NCBI GenBank assembly: GCA_014706295.1
Contig: JACSVZ010000001.1
Coordinates: 86,736,237-86,800,236 of the forward strand
Length of the DNA: 64,000 nucleotides
Reading direction: 5' to 3'
Origin: Lycocorax pyrrhopterus obiensis
Taxonomy: Eukaryota > Chordata > Aves > Passeriformes > Paradisaeidae
Part shown: one piece after another, positions 36,713 through 49,901 of the stretch
How positions within the stretch are numbered: the first letter of the stretch is position 1
Layout: the number at the start of each line of letters is the position of its first letter
Notes under the pieces: model-generated
What the model was told of the DNA's origin: nothing
Database searches by the model: none
What the model saw: the letters and a program-made list of their open reading frames with translations, nothing else
Program-made: the position numbers and the translations under genes

Positions 36713-36858
36713 CCCCATCCCTGGAAGTGTTCAAGGCCATGCTGAACAGGACTTAGAACAACCTGGTATAGTGGAATGTATCCCTGCTCATGGCAGGGGT
36801 GTTGGAAGTAGATGGTCTTTCAGGTCCCTCCCCAACCTATATCATTCCATGATTCTAT
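36713..36858 (+). mobile_element. CR1 LINE 3'-terminal fragment
   Basis: The fragment begins in CCCCATCCCTGGAAGTGTTC (end of ORF2). It continues AAGGCCATGCTGAACAGGAC, CAACCTGGTATAGTGGAATG and GGTCCCTCCCCAACCTATAT, and ends with ATTCCATGATTCTATAG. No open frame is left. Confidence 0.95.
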
Positions 36859-39597
36859 AGTTTATCGTACTCACTTAACCTCACGCTGCTTCACACCTGG
36901 CTTTCGTTGCTATTTCAAACCATTGGTACACAACTTAAACAGGAGTTCATAAAGATCCAGCTTAAGCACCTCATGCAGGTCGTGTAACAATAGGTGAAAG
37001 TATGTGTAGGTCAAAGGGTTGCTGAGCATCTTTAGCAGAAGAATTATTATGGACAGAGAAACAATTGTCTTTCCAGCCTGTGCAATAGTATCTCAATGAC
37101 GCCATTTTCTATCAATAGTCATATGAGGTAGAAGGATTCATTTTAAATTCAAACATTATGGCCCACCGGATTAATAAACAACATTTGTGAAATAATAATA
37201 ACTCCCTGAATGTGTTTTGTAGCTCAGGAGATTGGACACTGATATTGAACAGGTGTCTTTTTTCAGGATCTGGTGGTGATATATGGCACACTATTTGCTG
37301 GGATATTGATGTACAGGGAGCCAGACTGACGGATGGGTTCAGCACACAAAAAGCCAGCATGTTCCTACTGCAGTGTAGAGTTGTGTAACAGAGCATGGAC
37401 AGATATTTTGCTGGGAGGTTCTTAAGTTCTGAGATTTGTGTTCTCTCTTTTCTTTGTTCGTGAGTGGAGATGTGAATAAATCTGAAGTCTTCAGAAGGTC
37501 TTTAAAAACATACACAGAAAAAAAAATCAAGAACACAGAAAAACTTAAAATTTCATCAGGTTTAAGTATCAGCAAGGATAGTTAACTGGACATTGTCAGC
37601 TCTGTTTTGCTCAAGATACTCGAGAAGGCAGAAATTTCCAAGGGAAACTCTGGCTTGAGTCAAACGTGCAACAAAATATTAAGAAACTACTATTTGGTTT
37701 TAGGGTGAAAACTAGAACACCTTTATTTTTCTCCAGTAGTCACTCACATGTTCAACTTTTCAATACCAACATGTAATTGAGTGTGTGTTCATTGTGTGTT
37801 CAAGTGACTCTGCCAATTTCTGCTGATTTTCAGACTTTATTGTAAAATAAATGAACTATTCTCTCATGGTTTGACTGGGATAAGTCTAGGTGAGAGTCAT
37901 GGTTGGTGCATTTTGACTGAGGACTTCTCTGCCCTCCATAGGTTTGGTGCTTTCATCATACAACTGTAAGTGACTTCCCAGTGGAAATAATTGATTACCA
38001 GCACAAGTATGCTTTATGCCACTGCTGCTGTCCCCCCCCCCGTTTTAAGGGAAATAAGATGCAGAGAGTTGTGACACTTACAAATAAGTTTATTTGAAAA
38101 CTGAGTTCCACAAAACTATAGCCTTACAGGTAACTAAGTGCCCTCAAAATTGACCAAGGCATGTAGGTAAAGAAATATGATCTTGGCTTTTTAAAGCCTG
38201 AAATAATGGCTGTGCACAATTCAGGAAAGAAGGCAATGATGGTATGACACAGCCCTGTCATCCCATCAGGCAGCTTTAGCTCCACATCCATTTTATAATT
38301 GTTTAAAACCAGAGCTGTATGGTTGTTTCTCAAAAAAAGAAAAAAAATTAAAAGGATAGTTCTTTCAGGATTCAGGATGAATATTTGGGCTACACTGGAA
38401 CACCATGGCCTCTAGAGAGAGACTAAGATGCTTTTAGCAAGGCAATGTGTATTTTGCCATGGAAATACATACAGCCACATGCCTGTTCTGCTGTTGTTAA
38501 GGAGAGCACTACATAACTATGTAAACGACAAAGTGTCATTGGGATTTTATTGGTTGCAAACCATCACAAATCTGAATCTGAATAAGTATTTAATTGTATC
38601 AAACCACTGCCTGGCCAGGCCTGTCAGCAGGTTTGGTTTTATTTCATCAAGCTTCATGCCTTAGTGCTGCTGACACGCAGGGAACAAAGTGAAAGGCACA
38701 AGATCTGGAGCACTGCTGGCCATCAAAAAACGATGAAGGCAGACCTGAGAGAGCTTAATTTGTAAAATAAAAGATGAAAAAATGCATCTGAGCAGGAGGG
38801 ACAGAACAGAAAAGAGGGGTAAGAGTGGAGGCAAACAAAAGATAAGGAAACAGCAAGTAGAGCAAGACCAGTGCTGAAATGAAGAGATGGTGAGAAGATG
38901 GTAGGAACTGTGGGAGCATTGTTGTGGAGGCTGAAGGAAAAGAGCAGCTGAATTTCTACCCATGTTCAGAAGCTGCTTTTCAATAAATGAGTGCATGGAT
39001 TACACCAAGAAAAAGCAATGGAACGTCTGCTTTCACCTTCTGTATAACAGGCTGCTTTTGAATTAAACCTGTGTTAAGCCTGGCAGTTCATGTCCTCAAC
39101 CTTTTCTCCTGGTCACTGTCTAATCACCACTCCTTGGAGCCAACACTTTGCTCCTTCAGTTGCCCACAGACCTTCCTTTAGGAAGATGTGGAAGCAGTAC
39201 AGGTGCTGGTGATAGAAACTGATCCCTGAGGAAGTACCATTAGTACTGTGGGAAAGGTGTTCAGGCTGATGGCTGAGTTGCAGAGACACACGCATCAGCC
39301 TGGGCACTCTTGGTTTATAGTAATGACTCTTTGTTCCAAAGAAAGAGCAATTTTGTTGGTCTTCTCTAATCTTCTGTTTTATATGTGTACTAAAATGAGC
39401 AACAGACCAGTACAAGAAGGGAATGTTGACAAAGCAGATGGCTACTCTGTCGTGGAGCAATACCAAGCTGACTCTATACTTGTTATTCTGATCACACCTT
39501 CAATTCAGAGTGACAAATCAATTCTCAAAAGGCAACTGGCCTGGACAATCATGAAAATTAGGGTAATTAGGACCATGTTTGACTTAAAAGGCTGTTT
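36859..39597. other. Unique non-coding DNA, nothing recognised
   Basis: Several overlapping frames of up to 117 codons occur with no domain. The stretch around 38760-38960 is purine-rich. A phrase near 39218 (ACTGATCCCTGAGGAAGTAC) resembles an internal CR1 word in reverse, but stands alone. Confidence 0.5.
38032..38041. repeat. Poly-C run (10 C)
   Basis: Ten uninterrupted C, following CTGCTGCTGT. Confidence 0.9.
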
Positions 39598-39722
39598 GAT
39601 GGGATGGACTAAAACACTGGTCCTGCACAGGAAAACCCTAAGAATCACACAATGGATTTAACATTGTCCAAATGCTTCTTGAAATCTGGAAGGCTTAGAG
39701 ATGTGTCCACTTCCCTGGGGAA
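39598..39722 (-). mobile_element. Decayed CR1 LINE fragment
   Basis: Ordered matches to the 19027-19376 subfamily: CACTGGTCCTGCACAGGAAA, CCCTAAGAATCACACAATGG, ACATTGTCCAAATGCTTCTT, GAAATCTGGAAGGCTTAGAG and CCACTTCCCTGGGG. The terminal tail is missing and the upstream part is lost, so only the middle of the 3' region remains. Confidence 0.78.
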
Positions 39723-42483
39723 CTCAATATCTAAGTCTTAATTTCACAGGTTGGTCTTACTTTTATGTAAGAGGAAAAGCTTATTATTTACAACAAGTTT
39801 GCCCTAATGCTTCAGTAGGTTATTTATGAATATAATCTCATATTCCGTCTCTCTGCAGTTCCTTAAAAATTTGGTTTAGTTTATTTTTTTCTTTGTTGTT
39901 AAGAAACATCTGTCCTAGAATCTGAATGGTAAAGAAATTTGAATCACTGTATTCACTGGGTTAGGGCACAAGGTATATAACTGCAGGAGTGTTCCACTTT
40001 TCCTTCATCTGCAAAATGCTTGGTTGTAAAACAAGCACGAATAATTTTGCTGGATGTATTGCAGAGAAGGAATTTAGCTTTAAAAAGACAAGTAAAATTA
40101 AACTTACAGCTCTGGGAAGAATGCCAATCTTTAGTATTAAAAATTAATTCCATTGTTTTTACTTCACTTATAATTACATAAGTTGATTTTTCTTTATTGC
40201 TAATTAACAAATATTTAATTGCTTTAGCAATTCACTAATGTTCTTGATGACAAAATATTTAAAAGAGGATGCAGTGTAGAGAATGGCTTTAAGGGATTTT
40301 GAAGGGGTTTTGTCAAACTGTTATTGCTTAATGCCAACCATCACTTACAGTCTGCAAAAATCCATTGTTTGTAGAGAAGCTGTGTCTTGAAAAATAACTG
40401 AAGGTTAATTATTGTATCTATCCCAACTACAGTAAGTCATATATTAAATTAAAAGCCTGTATAAAATCCTCACAACTCCAAGTGACCCAGACAATTAGAT
40501 CAGTAACCTAATTTAATGGTTTCGTAATTTCAGAGATTTTTGAGGTCACAGAAACCATTAGCACTTCCACCTTGACCTCCCATTTAATGGAGGTGATGGA
40601 ATTTCATTCATTCCCAGCTGGAGCCTAGCAACTTCTGTGGACAACTCTTACCTTCTGAAGATGCCCTGAGCACATTAAGAGACTGAGATCCCACCACACA
40701 ACTGTGCTTAAGTGGTTAAGAGCATTCACTAGTACCATCTAATTCACACTTTTTCCTAGTGTGAATGTGTTTAGCTTTACCTTTCAATCCTTGATTTCTG
40801 CCTTTCAGTATTACATAGCGTGTACTTCGATGTCTGTCTTCTCCTCTTGGATTTATTTGTGCACTCAAAGTTTTTCTCTTCATGTCTTTTTCAGTACTTT
40901 CACTTTTCTTTGCATTTCATTTGCTTGGGACAGGGGAAGTTAATTGATCAATTCCTCTATTGATTGCAGGCTGTTTCTGTTTTCTGGAAAATGCCTGGCA
41001 AATCCTGAGGACTTAATTTTTTTTCAACTTTTTTCTTAATTCTAACACGGGAAAATAATTTCAGTTTCTCCCACCACTCCTCTTTTCTTTACTAAGAGCT
41101 GTTATTTAATTTTGTATTCCTGGATAATATCTATAAATTAAAACAAGACCCTTCATTGTCACAGAGTCCCAAACAAAAGCCTGTCAGTTAAAAAAAATAT
41201 ATATTTATGGGTCACCTGCTCTGCTCCTATAACCGCTGATAACAAGCAGACGGGAAGGAGCTTACTTTAGCTAACTTTTACCTTTCAGTCCAAGTGTTTC
41301 CCATTATTGTGTAGCTACTGATCCAATGTGAAAAGAATCCTTTTCTGGTATTTCTGTGTTAGAACCACAAGAGCCATGATTTAATAGACGTGCTTATAGC
41401 ACATTATACCTTACAGGCGTCTTTTCAAAGATTTCAAAGCCACATCTTGACAGTTTCATTTTTTTTAAAAGGTGCCTTTAATAACCATTTCTTGCTGACT
41501 TAAGAAATGAGGGAAGAAAGTGTAACTTCAAAGTGTTGGCAAAATAATATGAATTATACAAATGTAGTTGTAAAGTTGTTTCCAGTTACAGTAGTTGTAA
41601 CTCGAGACTGATAGCTGGTTTCCTCTTTTGCAAGTGTTTCCGATTTAAAACGTATCTTTTGGAGTTGTTCCACACTATGTTGCTATTCTAGAACAAACCA
41701 GTTCATTCAACTGTATTTTGTAAAAATATTGGAAGCAAAACAAGGAACAATGCAAAAAAATATGAGTATAGTAAGTAGTTAAGATACTTCCAGTTCTTTC
41801 AGCTAAAGTGCTGAAAGACATAATTAACACAAGTGGAATTAAAGAGATCTGTAAAAATTAAAATCTGAACATCAGGACTCATGTGTCTCTCAATACAGGG
41901 TTGATAACTCTACCAGCAACTTTTACACATATACTATTATAGGCAGAGATGATGGTTTTTCCTGCTATGCAGTATGGCAAAGTAAAATAAAGTAATGAAA
42001 GATATTAATATTTAAGTAGTTAATCATACATTATTAATAGCATTTTAAGTGGCATTAATTAAGACCCTTGCATACCTTTCCCCATCACTTCTCTATGTTG
42101 CTGATCAGACTAATCATGTAACCTTACTGTACCATTGTCCTTTGACCAGATGCATAATTATTATTAATTATTATTCTTACTGCCGGCTCTGGGACTAGTA
42201 GACTTCCCCTTCAGCACTGCTTTCACAGTTGCAAAATTTTGGACTATTGCAAATCAACCCATGGACCCCTGTAAGTTTTTTTCTTTTATTCCCCTTTTTC
42301 TCCCTTGGATCTTAATTTTTTTCCCTGCTTGTACATTTTCCTGCTGTTGATCTTTCCTTCTTCTTGTCTTCCAACAGCAAGGGTGGATTTTTAACACTGG
42401 GAAGGGAAGATTTTTAGTGATGAGGACACTTAAGACCAAGCACAGATTATCTGCATTGATTGTGGAGTTTCCATCATTCTGAG
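39723..42483. other. AT-rich unique DNA, nothing recognised
   Basis: There are no coding or RNA-gene signals. ATT-rich low complexity occurs near 42149-42178. Confidence 0.5.
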
Positions 42484-42599
42484 AGCAAGTTAAACAAACA
42501 TCTGTCAGGCATGACCTCCCTGTAGTTAAGCCTGCCTCGGGGCAAGGGGATGAACTAGATGACCTCTAGAGATCTTTTATGGCCCTAGGTTTCTGTGAG
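42484..42599 (+). mobile_element. Old-lineage CR1 LINE 3'-end fragment
   Basis: The fragment reads ACAAACATCTGTCAGGCATG, then TTAAGCCTGCCTCGGGGCAA, GGGGATGAACTAGATGACCT, CTAGAGATCTTTTATGGCCC and TAGGTTTCTGTGA. The 'CCTGTCAGG...CCTGCCTC...GGGGATGAACTAGATGACCTC' order is the 3' end of the older CR1 lineage found across sauropsids, not the bird-type ends elsewhere in this window. Confidence 0.8.
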
Positions 42600-42768
42600 G
42601 GGAATAAAGGAGGTTGGGCTCACCCCCATTCATGATTATGACCTGATCTGTCCCATGCTCACGTACCTTGCAGAAGTCCAGGGAGCATCCTGACCTCGCC
42701 TAAAATATGGTACATACCTGACTGTAGATATGTGCTGTAACACATATATACACAGAACACTTGTTGGT

Positions 42769-42868
42769 GTGGTGCTTGGGGACATGGTTTGGTGGAGGAC
42801 TTGGCAGTGCTGGGTTAATAGTTGCACTCAATCATCTTTCCAAACCTAAATGATTCTATGATTCTACA
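42769..42868 (+). mobile_element. CR1 LINE 3'-terminal fragment
   Basis: The fragment begins GTGTGGTGCTTGGGGACATG and continues GTTTGGTGGAGGACTTGGCA and GTGCTGGGTTAATAGTTGCA. It ends AAATGATTCTATGATTCTAC. It lies 170 bp downstream of an older CR1 in the same orientation. They are separate insertions, since their 3' ends belong to different lineages. Confidence 0.93.
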
Positions 42869-45800
42869 ACTTTTCCCCCTCAGTCCTGGAAGTATATTGA
42901 TAAAAAGACCTAACAATTATTTTAAGTGATCTTCTGAGGTCACTTTTCTACATGTTTATTTTTCGTCTTGGTCATCTGCAGTAGAATTCATAAAGAGAAG
43001 TGGTTTGCTGGCAGTCAAAATAGAAGCACACCAATCTCTTTACGGTGTTGTCAAGATTTAAAAAGATGAGTTCCTATTAATGATGCAAGATGTGCATAAT
43101 CCTATGCCCAGAAAAGGATTATATGCTCTGACAAGGCCCATTTGTTAGTATTTTTGGGCTAGCAAATACTTCGTTTATTGAAGCCAGTCTCCTTCCATTC
43201 TCCAACAGCAACACCTGGTCTTGTTGCACAATCTGAGAATTTGTGTCTTCCTCATCTGTACACACTCTGTGATTGGTCATAGCTCTGGCAAGTAATAAAC
43301 ATAAAATCACTGTGGGTTCACTGTTGCAAAGTGACTTTTCCTTTACACACACCCCCCCCCCCGCCTTCGCTGCTTTCATCCCTTGCCCTACAGGAAACCT
43401 TAATGAAGAGACCAAAAAACATGTAAAGCTCAACCCCCCATCTCCATCCCCCGTCTCACAACAGAGGCAGGTGTTGCATTATGCAGGTGGAGTGTTTTCT
43501 TCAGTAATATTATCCTGGGAATTATCTTAGAGAGATTGACCTGTGAATAATAGCCAGGCCTCAGGGTTAGCCTCACAGTAATTATCTGCTAGACATTTTC
43601 ACTAGCCGTATCCTTTCAGGTCAAGAGGCAAGCATGAGGACTCACATCCGTACTTCACGGCAAATTATGATTCAATTACAGTGACTTTTGAACCTCACCA
43701 AATGTAAATTGAATTGTCCTTCCTTTAAGATGTTTATTTGTAAGAAAAAAATCCAAGGAATTTAAAATGCAAGATATGTAAGCAGCCCAGAGTATGCAGA
43801 GTGTGGGACTGTAATGAAATACTTCTGAAGTTTTCCATCCACACAGTTTTTGGAGGGAGCTGTACTTCATAGATAAAGACTGTGTCTTTATAGCAATTTG
43901 AGCTATTCCGTGTCAGGCATTCTTCAGCAAGCCAGTTCATGACAAAGAAGTCACCTCAATACAAGCATCTTTGTGCACAGAGAGGATATATTAGAAGAAC
44001 AAGACAGTCACGATGCAGCAACTCATGAGCTGTATTAGCCTGGCTCTATGCTAAGATGCGCTCCCAGGCTGGGGTTCATCCCAGCTGGAAGAAGCTAGTA
44101 ATAGATCAACAATCAGAGGATTTGTGCGTGGCTAGCTCATGTGAAGGTGTACTCAATATCCAAAGTTTAATGAGAGATAAATCCTACCCTATGCATGTTC
44201 ATAGTAGGTGTCTCCTTGTGTATCTCTGACCTACCCTCAATTTTTGCTGAGTCTTGCTTGGTTAAACCCTAATTGTGAGTCAGCTCTTAAGAGCTAGAGT
44301 TCTGATGTGGTGCAGTACCATAGCTCAGTAAGCTGGATAAGTGAATAGAAAGCTCAGGGAGAAGAGGTTAAATGTTGGAGTAAGAGTACAAGCCCCACGG
44401 TAGCTCCTTTTCTGTGAGGGAAAACATTTTACCTTTATAATGCACAGGCAACAGAGAACTGTATGTGGTTAACAGCTTTTGGATAATGTAAATTCCTTTA
44501 TTCTATCAAGGTCACCAGCATGAAAACCTATTGAAATGAATCCTTAAATGGACATAATCCACTTCAAATCATAACTTGCAGGTATCTGTCTTAATCTGAC
44601 TTATTGTAGGAATGCCTTAGACCATGGAGAGGGAATTAATTTGAAAATGCACTTGATTTGTTGTTAGTTACTGATATTCTGTGTTTCATTTTGATTTTGC
44701 ATGGGGCTTAGCTTGCATGGGGAAAAATCAATAAAATCTGTTTCAGTTTTGTTTATAGTCTGTTTCTCCCTCTGGCTGCCCAAACAGTGGTGGTTACATA
44801 TCAGGGTCTATTCTAGGACATGAATGTCTAAAACCAAGCTGATTTAATTTGGTATTTTTTTTTCATCTTGGGTTTTATAAAGGTTTTGTTTTGAGATAGT
44901 ATGAAAGAGATTTCTTAACAAAATGCAAGTTTATTTTGGAAAGGAAGTTGACAGAAACACAGCCTGGATTAGGTACATCTGATCAAATGTAAATACAGCT
45001 GACAGAGTCATCACAGACTGGTTTTTTAGTCAGTGGAGAGAAACAAGCACATTCAGGTTGAAAGATTTTTCATTTCAAAAGACACACCTAAAATAAAAAC
45101 ACATAATATATGCCTAAAATTCTCTGCTTCTCTCTGGGGAACAAAAAGCAGCCCGGGGTGACGAGTTTGGACAGAGACTGGAGATGACTAAAATGATATG
45201 ATTTTCCTTCCTATCTGCATGGGATCTCTCTCTATCACTCATGCTGAAATTGCTCCACTGTACAGAAAAGACACCCTTCCTCAGATGAAAAATCAGGGCT
45301 AGAGATCAGTCTCCTAACAACTCAGCTACATGGTGATGATCCTGTTCTTGCTGGTAGTTTAGCTGCCTGGCATTCTTGCCTGCAAAGGGGAAAAACTTCA
45401 ATACGGGAGGAAAGAGAGCATTTCCTTCTAAACAGCCTTTAAACTGGTTCTAAGATCAGTCAATAGGGAAGGGATAAGGTCCTGTGTTAGCAGAAACCAT
45501 TTCTCACCTCTTTTTGCAGAGCAAGTTTTGAACCTAAATCTGTTTCTTTTGTGAAAGTTTAGGTCGATATGTTTCTGCATAAAAGGGTAAGGAACAGTGC
45601 AAGGTACCATTGTCCATGTTTTGGAAGAATAAAGAGAGAGTTGTTGAAGGGTTATAGATACTCAGGTTGAGAAGGGCTGGCCAGCCTAGGAACCTCAAGT
45701 TGAGATAAACCAAATCATTGCAGTTTTTAAGCCATGAATGTGGCAGAGTCAAAGGGACATACTCTCTTTAGTGACATCCTCTGCTCTCTTTCTGGAGACA

Positions 45801-46844
45801 ACTGTGTCTAAATTTTATGCATGGTCTCAACAGGTAGCAAAGAAAAACCGAAAAAATATATTTAGTAAACTTTTAGACATAACACAGGAGGCCTTGCTGT
45901 AGTGGAAAATCCATAAGAGAGGTCGCAGAAAGTAAAGCTGGACAATGACTATATAGAGGAAGTGTCAGAAGACAATTCTTATGGAAAGTTCATCCTTTCT
46001 CTGCCAGATAGAACAAATTTGTACTGAGTGTGTGTGAGCCTCAATTCCTTGCTGATAATATGTTCTGATCTTATGGTTAATGGCCATATAAACATATAGT
46101 ATTTCAGATTAGTTTGTTTGTTTGTTGTATAGTGAGGTATGACATCCATGTATTTTAGCAGCACTCTTCCCCAGAGAAGAAAAACGAAAACTAGAAAAAC
46201 ATTGACATGAAATATTTCAGTGGCTTGTTAGAAATGGTTGGTTTAAGCCTGTTGGCCTAAAGAAATAAAAATGCAAGGGAACCAAAGAAAAATCCAACCT
46301 CCACAAAGGAAAACATGATGTATCTGTCCAAGCAAAAGGTTTCAGTTGATCCCATTCTGTGGTTTAGTTTTTTTTTTCTTTCCTGTTCAGCTTTGTGGCT
46401 GCTTTTCTAGTGGAAGTGAAAACAGTAAGCAAGCTCACTCAAGTCAGTCCAAGATATAGTTGCTCCTTTTTGATTTTTTGGGATTCAACCTGTGAATCAA
46501 AAAGGGAAACAAAGCCAGAGTCTTGCAAAACCCCTTCAGCAGCATAAACCAATGGCTGCAGTATGCATTACTGATAATGACAGTGGGTGGTATTTTTATT
46601 TTGCAGTGACATATGCTATTACTTTATTTTAAACTTGAGGTAAAGTTTATCCTCATGACAAACTTGTGCTGGTTGGAGTGACCTCATGAATGAGGTCCTC
46701 TGTATGGAATGCTGCCCTGAAATTATGTAGGGAAAACTGGAAAATCAAAAGACAAGGAAGACAGCAATGACAAAAAGACAGCAGAACAGCAGTCAATAAG
46801 GTGTTACCTGGGGAATAAAGTTTGATTATTCAATTTAACTACGT
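42869..46844. other. Unique non-coding DNA, nothing recognised
   Basis: Only short frames are present. A short box-A-like word (ATAGCTCAGTAAGCTGG, about 44321) has no matching box B or acceptor stem. Confidence 0.5.
43352..43362. repeat. Poly-C run (11 C)
   Basis: Eleven uninterrupted C following ACACACA. Confidence 0.9.
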
Positions 46845-46950
46845 GGTTATTATTCATAATATATAGTACTATATGTAATATATAGTATAATATATATTTA
46901 ATACATAGTACAATATATATATATAATACATAGTATAGATGTATAATAAT
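46845..46950. repeat. TA-rich low-complexity patch
   Basis: Near-pure A/T with repeated words ATATATAGTA, TACATAGTA and ATAATATATA. The unit TACATAGTAYA recurs with about 30-bp spacing. Confidence 0.85.
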
Positions 46951-49735
46951 ATATCTTCTTACACATGGATAAGGAGAGTGCTTAGTGCAGCAGAGTTGAA
47001 GTAGTAATAATACTAATTTCCATGAGGAATTTTATATTCTACTACAGTATAAATATTTTCTCATAATAATAGTAAAAAAAGCAGCCATCACACATATATC
47101 CTAGCTAGATTAGATTTTAATCAAATGCCCATTGGAATGATGTGGAATTGAGCTTTTGAGTCAACATTTACCATAATGATTTAAAAGACAATTAAAAAAA
47201 TTTGTTTTGCTTTTTAAAGAAAATGAAATATTTATATTTTTTAGCCTTTATTTGTTCCTTTTAGTTTCTATGCCTTAATTGGTAAATAATAAAAAAATCT
47301 ATTTTGACTAGTTCAATGAGGAAAAAAGTACATGAAAGGTTAAACCTTACAAAGTAGTATGTGAAATTTAAGAAGGGGCGAAGCAGGCCTGACAGCTCAG
47401 AGGCTAAAAAAACCCCCTCATTGTAATCTTCACTGGTTAAAAAAAATGGAATTGTTGTAATTCTTCAGCTGTGTTATCAGACAAGGCTTATAGTAATTCT
47501 CACAGAAGGTAGATGATACAAAGATATTTCATGTATTCATGAAAGTTGTGCAGGGTATTGGCAGAATGCAGAGCCCGGACTGGAGGGTTCCATGTGAGAG
47601 TTGCTGAGCCAGAGCCCCCGTTGACTTTCAAATCCAGTGAGCAGAAATATGTGCAAGCCAGCACCTGTGCTGGGCAACTGCACTATGTACATCAACACAT
47701 GTCAAAACCAGGCCTCTCATTAGTTCCCACCTCAGGCTGTGTTGGATACACAGGAAATGCATGTCCAAAAATTGGACATGACTCACAAGGAAACAGGTGA
47801 AAAACCTGATGCTGTCACTGCCAAGCCAAGCATCAACTTTATTCTGCTTGACATTTTTTGTGACTGGACTCAGACTCCTTTTGCCCTCTGCAGCAGAGCG
47901 AAGGCCACTCCTCCACCCCACCATGTCATTACAGCCAACCTTGCAGCAAAATAAGAAAAGATTGCCTAGATTAGTTAGCCAGCAGACTGGCATCTGTTTC
48001 TGTTTCTCTGCTGACAAGCTTTTTGCCTTTTGGCCTTTGCCGTGTACAGGAGGGATGGGACTCTGCATCCAAAGGGCAGGACCCTGGGTTGAGCACCAGG
48101 AGATAGAAGAACTGCTTTTCTTGATCAGGTTGTTCCAATCCCATGACTTGTTTGACACCCAGCAGTCCCTGATTACTCAAAGGCCCTGAGAAGTTAAATA
48201 TTTGACCTTACCCTGATGTCTAAATTGCTCTTTAATTGCTTTATTTGTAAGCCAAGAAGCTGTATACCTCTTCCACATTCTCAACGAGTAGCTAATTAGA
48301 GAAGATGTGAGGTTTTCCAGGCAGCAGTTTATCGAGATGACTGTGCTGAGATCCATAACTGCGATACAAGTAAACATTCCTTCTTCCATTGATACTAAGA
48401 GTGGTGAAGCTGATGCAAACCAGCTGGGTCTGGTCTTACAGTTTATTTAACAGTAAACTATCTAAAAATATTGATTTGCACTGTCTGTGCTTCTGCGCTC
48501 TGCCTCTGACCCGTGGCCTCCTCTTGTGTAAACACACATTCTTTGGTTGGTGAGAGACATAATGATGGTCTGGTTCCATAAGCTGAAGTCAGGTTTGTTT
48601 AAAAAGCCTCTCTAAGGACACTTCACCCACTGATGGTCCTTACAAATCTGACATTAATAACAACATTGTGACCTGCGTGGCAATGTGGTAGTACTGACCC
48701 AAAAAGGCACAGGATCAAACAACACAAAGACAATTTTAACACGTTACCATTTATCCACCAAGAGATTTCAGAGTTTAAATTGCAGTATAGAAAAACTTCT
48801 TTCATGCCATGGACCTGCAGTGGAAGTGGCTGGCTCAGTATGGAAGACCAACTAGCACTTGGCTTGGCCATTCTCTGTCTCCTGCAGTGGCGTTTCTGTG
48901 GCAAAGAGGAAAGGATGTTGGTTGAATTTTGGGGGACATGTTCCTCTTCATCTAAAAATTCAGGACCTGAGTGCCCCGGTGGAGTGACTGTCCCTTTAGC
49001 TCCTGTTATCCAGTCCTGCCAAGAAACACCGATTGGGCCAGGGTAACTGAGGGCCATATGGGGAAGAGCACTAATGTATGTCCTGGGGTACAGGTATTTG
49101 GGAATATTTAGGAAATATTTATTTGCTGCAAAGATGAATTTAGGTCTTAGTGGGAGTGTGCATGTGCAATGCACTAAGGTTGGAATTGAAGGCACTAAAT
49201 GCTGATAGGTGGTAGGAGGGAGGAGGGTCCTTAGTCACAGAAGGGCAGCTTGTATGCTCAGATGAGCCTTTTCCAGGTAAATCTGTCCAAAACTTCTATT
49301 CTTTTTTCTTCCTAGTAAAAGAGTGGTACTTGCTTTTGTTGGACGAGGCCAGAGGGCCATTACTGGATGGGTGAGGACCAGACTGATATGATTATCTCTT
49401 ACCCATCACCCTGGTATCTGTGTAGAAAGGATGTAAATCATTTCAGTCCTGCTAGTTGCATTTCAAACCAGGCTGTACTTGCAGAAATAATCAGTCCCTC
49501 CAGATTGTATTGACAAAGGACTGTATATAAACCTGCTGCTGGAGCTGGTTATCACAGGCTGCATGTCTCCTTCTACCTGTGGACCTGAATCTGCAGTGGG
49601 TTGTCAGAGGCACTCTGCACTCTTTTGATCAAAGTACATAGAGCCTAACACATTGGGTAGGAGTCACTGCACAAACCCGGGCACTTGGAGGAGATGCATC
49701 TTAAGACAGATGAGATCAGTTTCATACATTCAAAT
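46951..49735. other. Unique DNA with several long but unrecognised frames
   Basis: Minus frames 47628-48158 (176 codons) and 48623-49195 (190 codons) and plus frame 47797-48189 (130 codons) are the longest open stretches here. None shows a domain, and composition and overlap on opposite strands argue for chance. I call no gene. Confidence 0.45.
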
Positions 49736-49901
49736 AGGCTGCTCAGGTAAGTGGTGGAATCATCATACCTGGAAGTATTCAAAAGACATGTAGATGTAAC
49801 ACTTGGGGATATGGGTTAGTGGTTGACTTAGCAGTGCTGGCCTAAAGAGTGGACTCGATGACCGTAGAGATCTTTTCCAGCCTTAGCCATTCCATGATTC
49901 C
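49736..49901 (+). mobile_element. CR1 LINE 3'-terminal fragment
   Basis: The fragment begins in GGCTGCTCAGGTAAGTGGTG (worn 'GCCCAGGGAGGTGGTGG'). It continues CCTGGAAGTATTCAAAAGAC, ATGTAGATGTAACACTTGGG and GATATGGGTTAGTGGTTGAC. It ends GATCTTTTCCAGCC and CATTCCATGATTCC. Confidence 0.95.

Noticed and set aside
39210..39250. Phrase ACTGATCCCTGAGGAAGTAC resembling an internal CR1 ORF2 word in reverse
   Set aside because: About 28 bp fit and nothing on either side continues the alignment.
44315..44375. Box-A-like ATAGCTCAGTAAGCTGG suggesting a tRNA gene
   Set aside because: The following candidate box B is poor, and no acceptor stem pairs.
47628..48158. Minus-strand open frame of 176 codons
   Set aside because: It overlaps plus-strand frames of similar openness and has no protein family resemblance.
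48623..49195. Minus-strand open frame of 190 codons, the longest in the window
   Set aside because: No recognisable domain, signal peptide or repeat. A frame of this length is near the chance maximum for 64 kb on both strands, and a plus frame (48780-49046) overlaps it.
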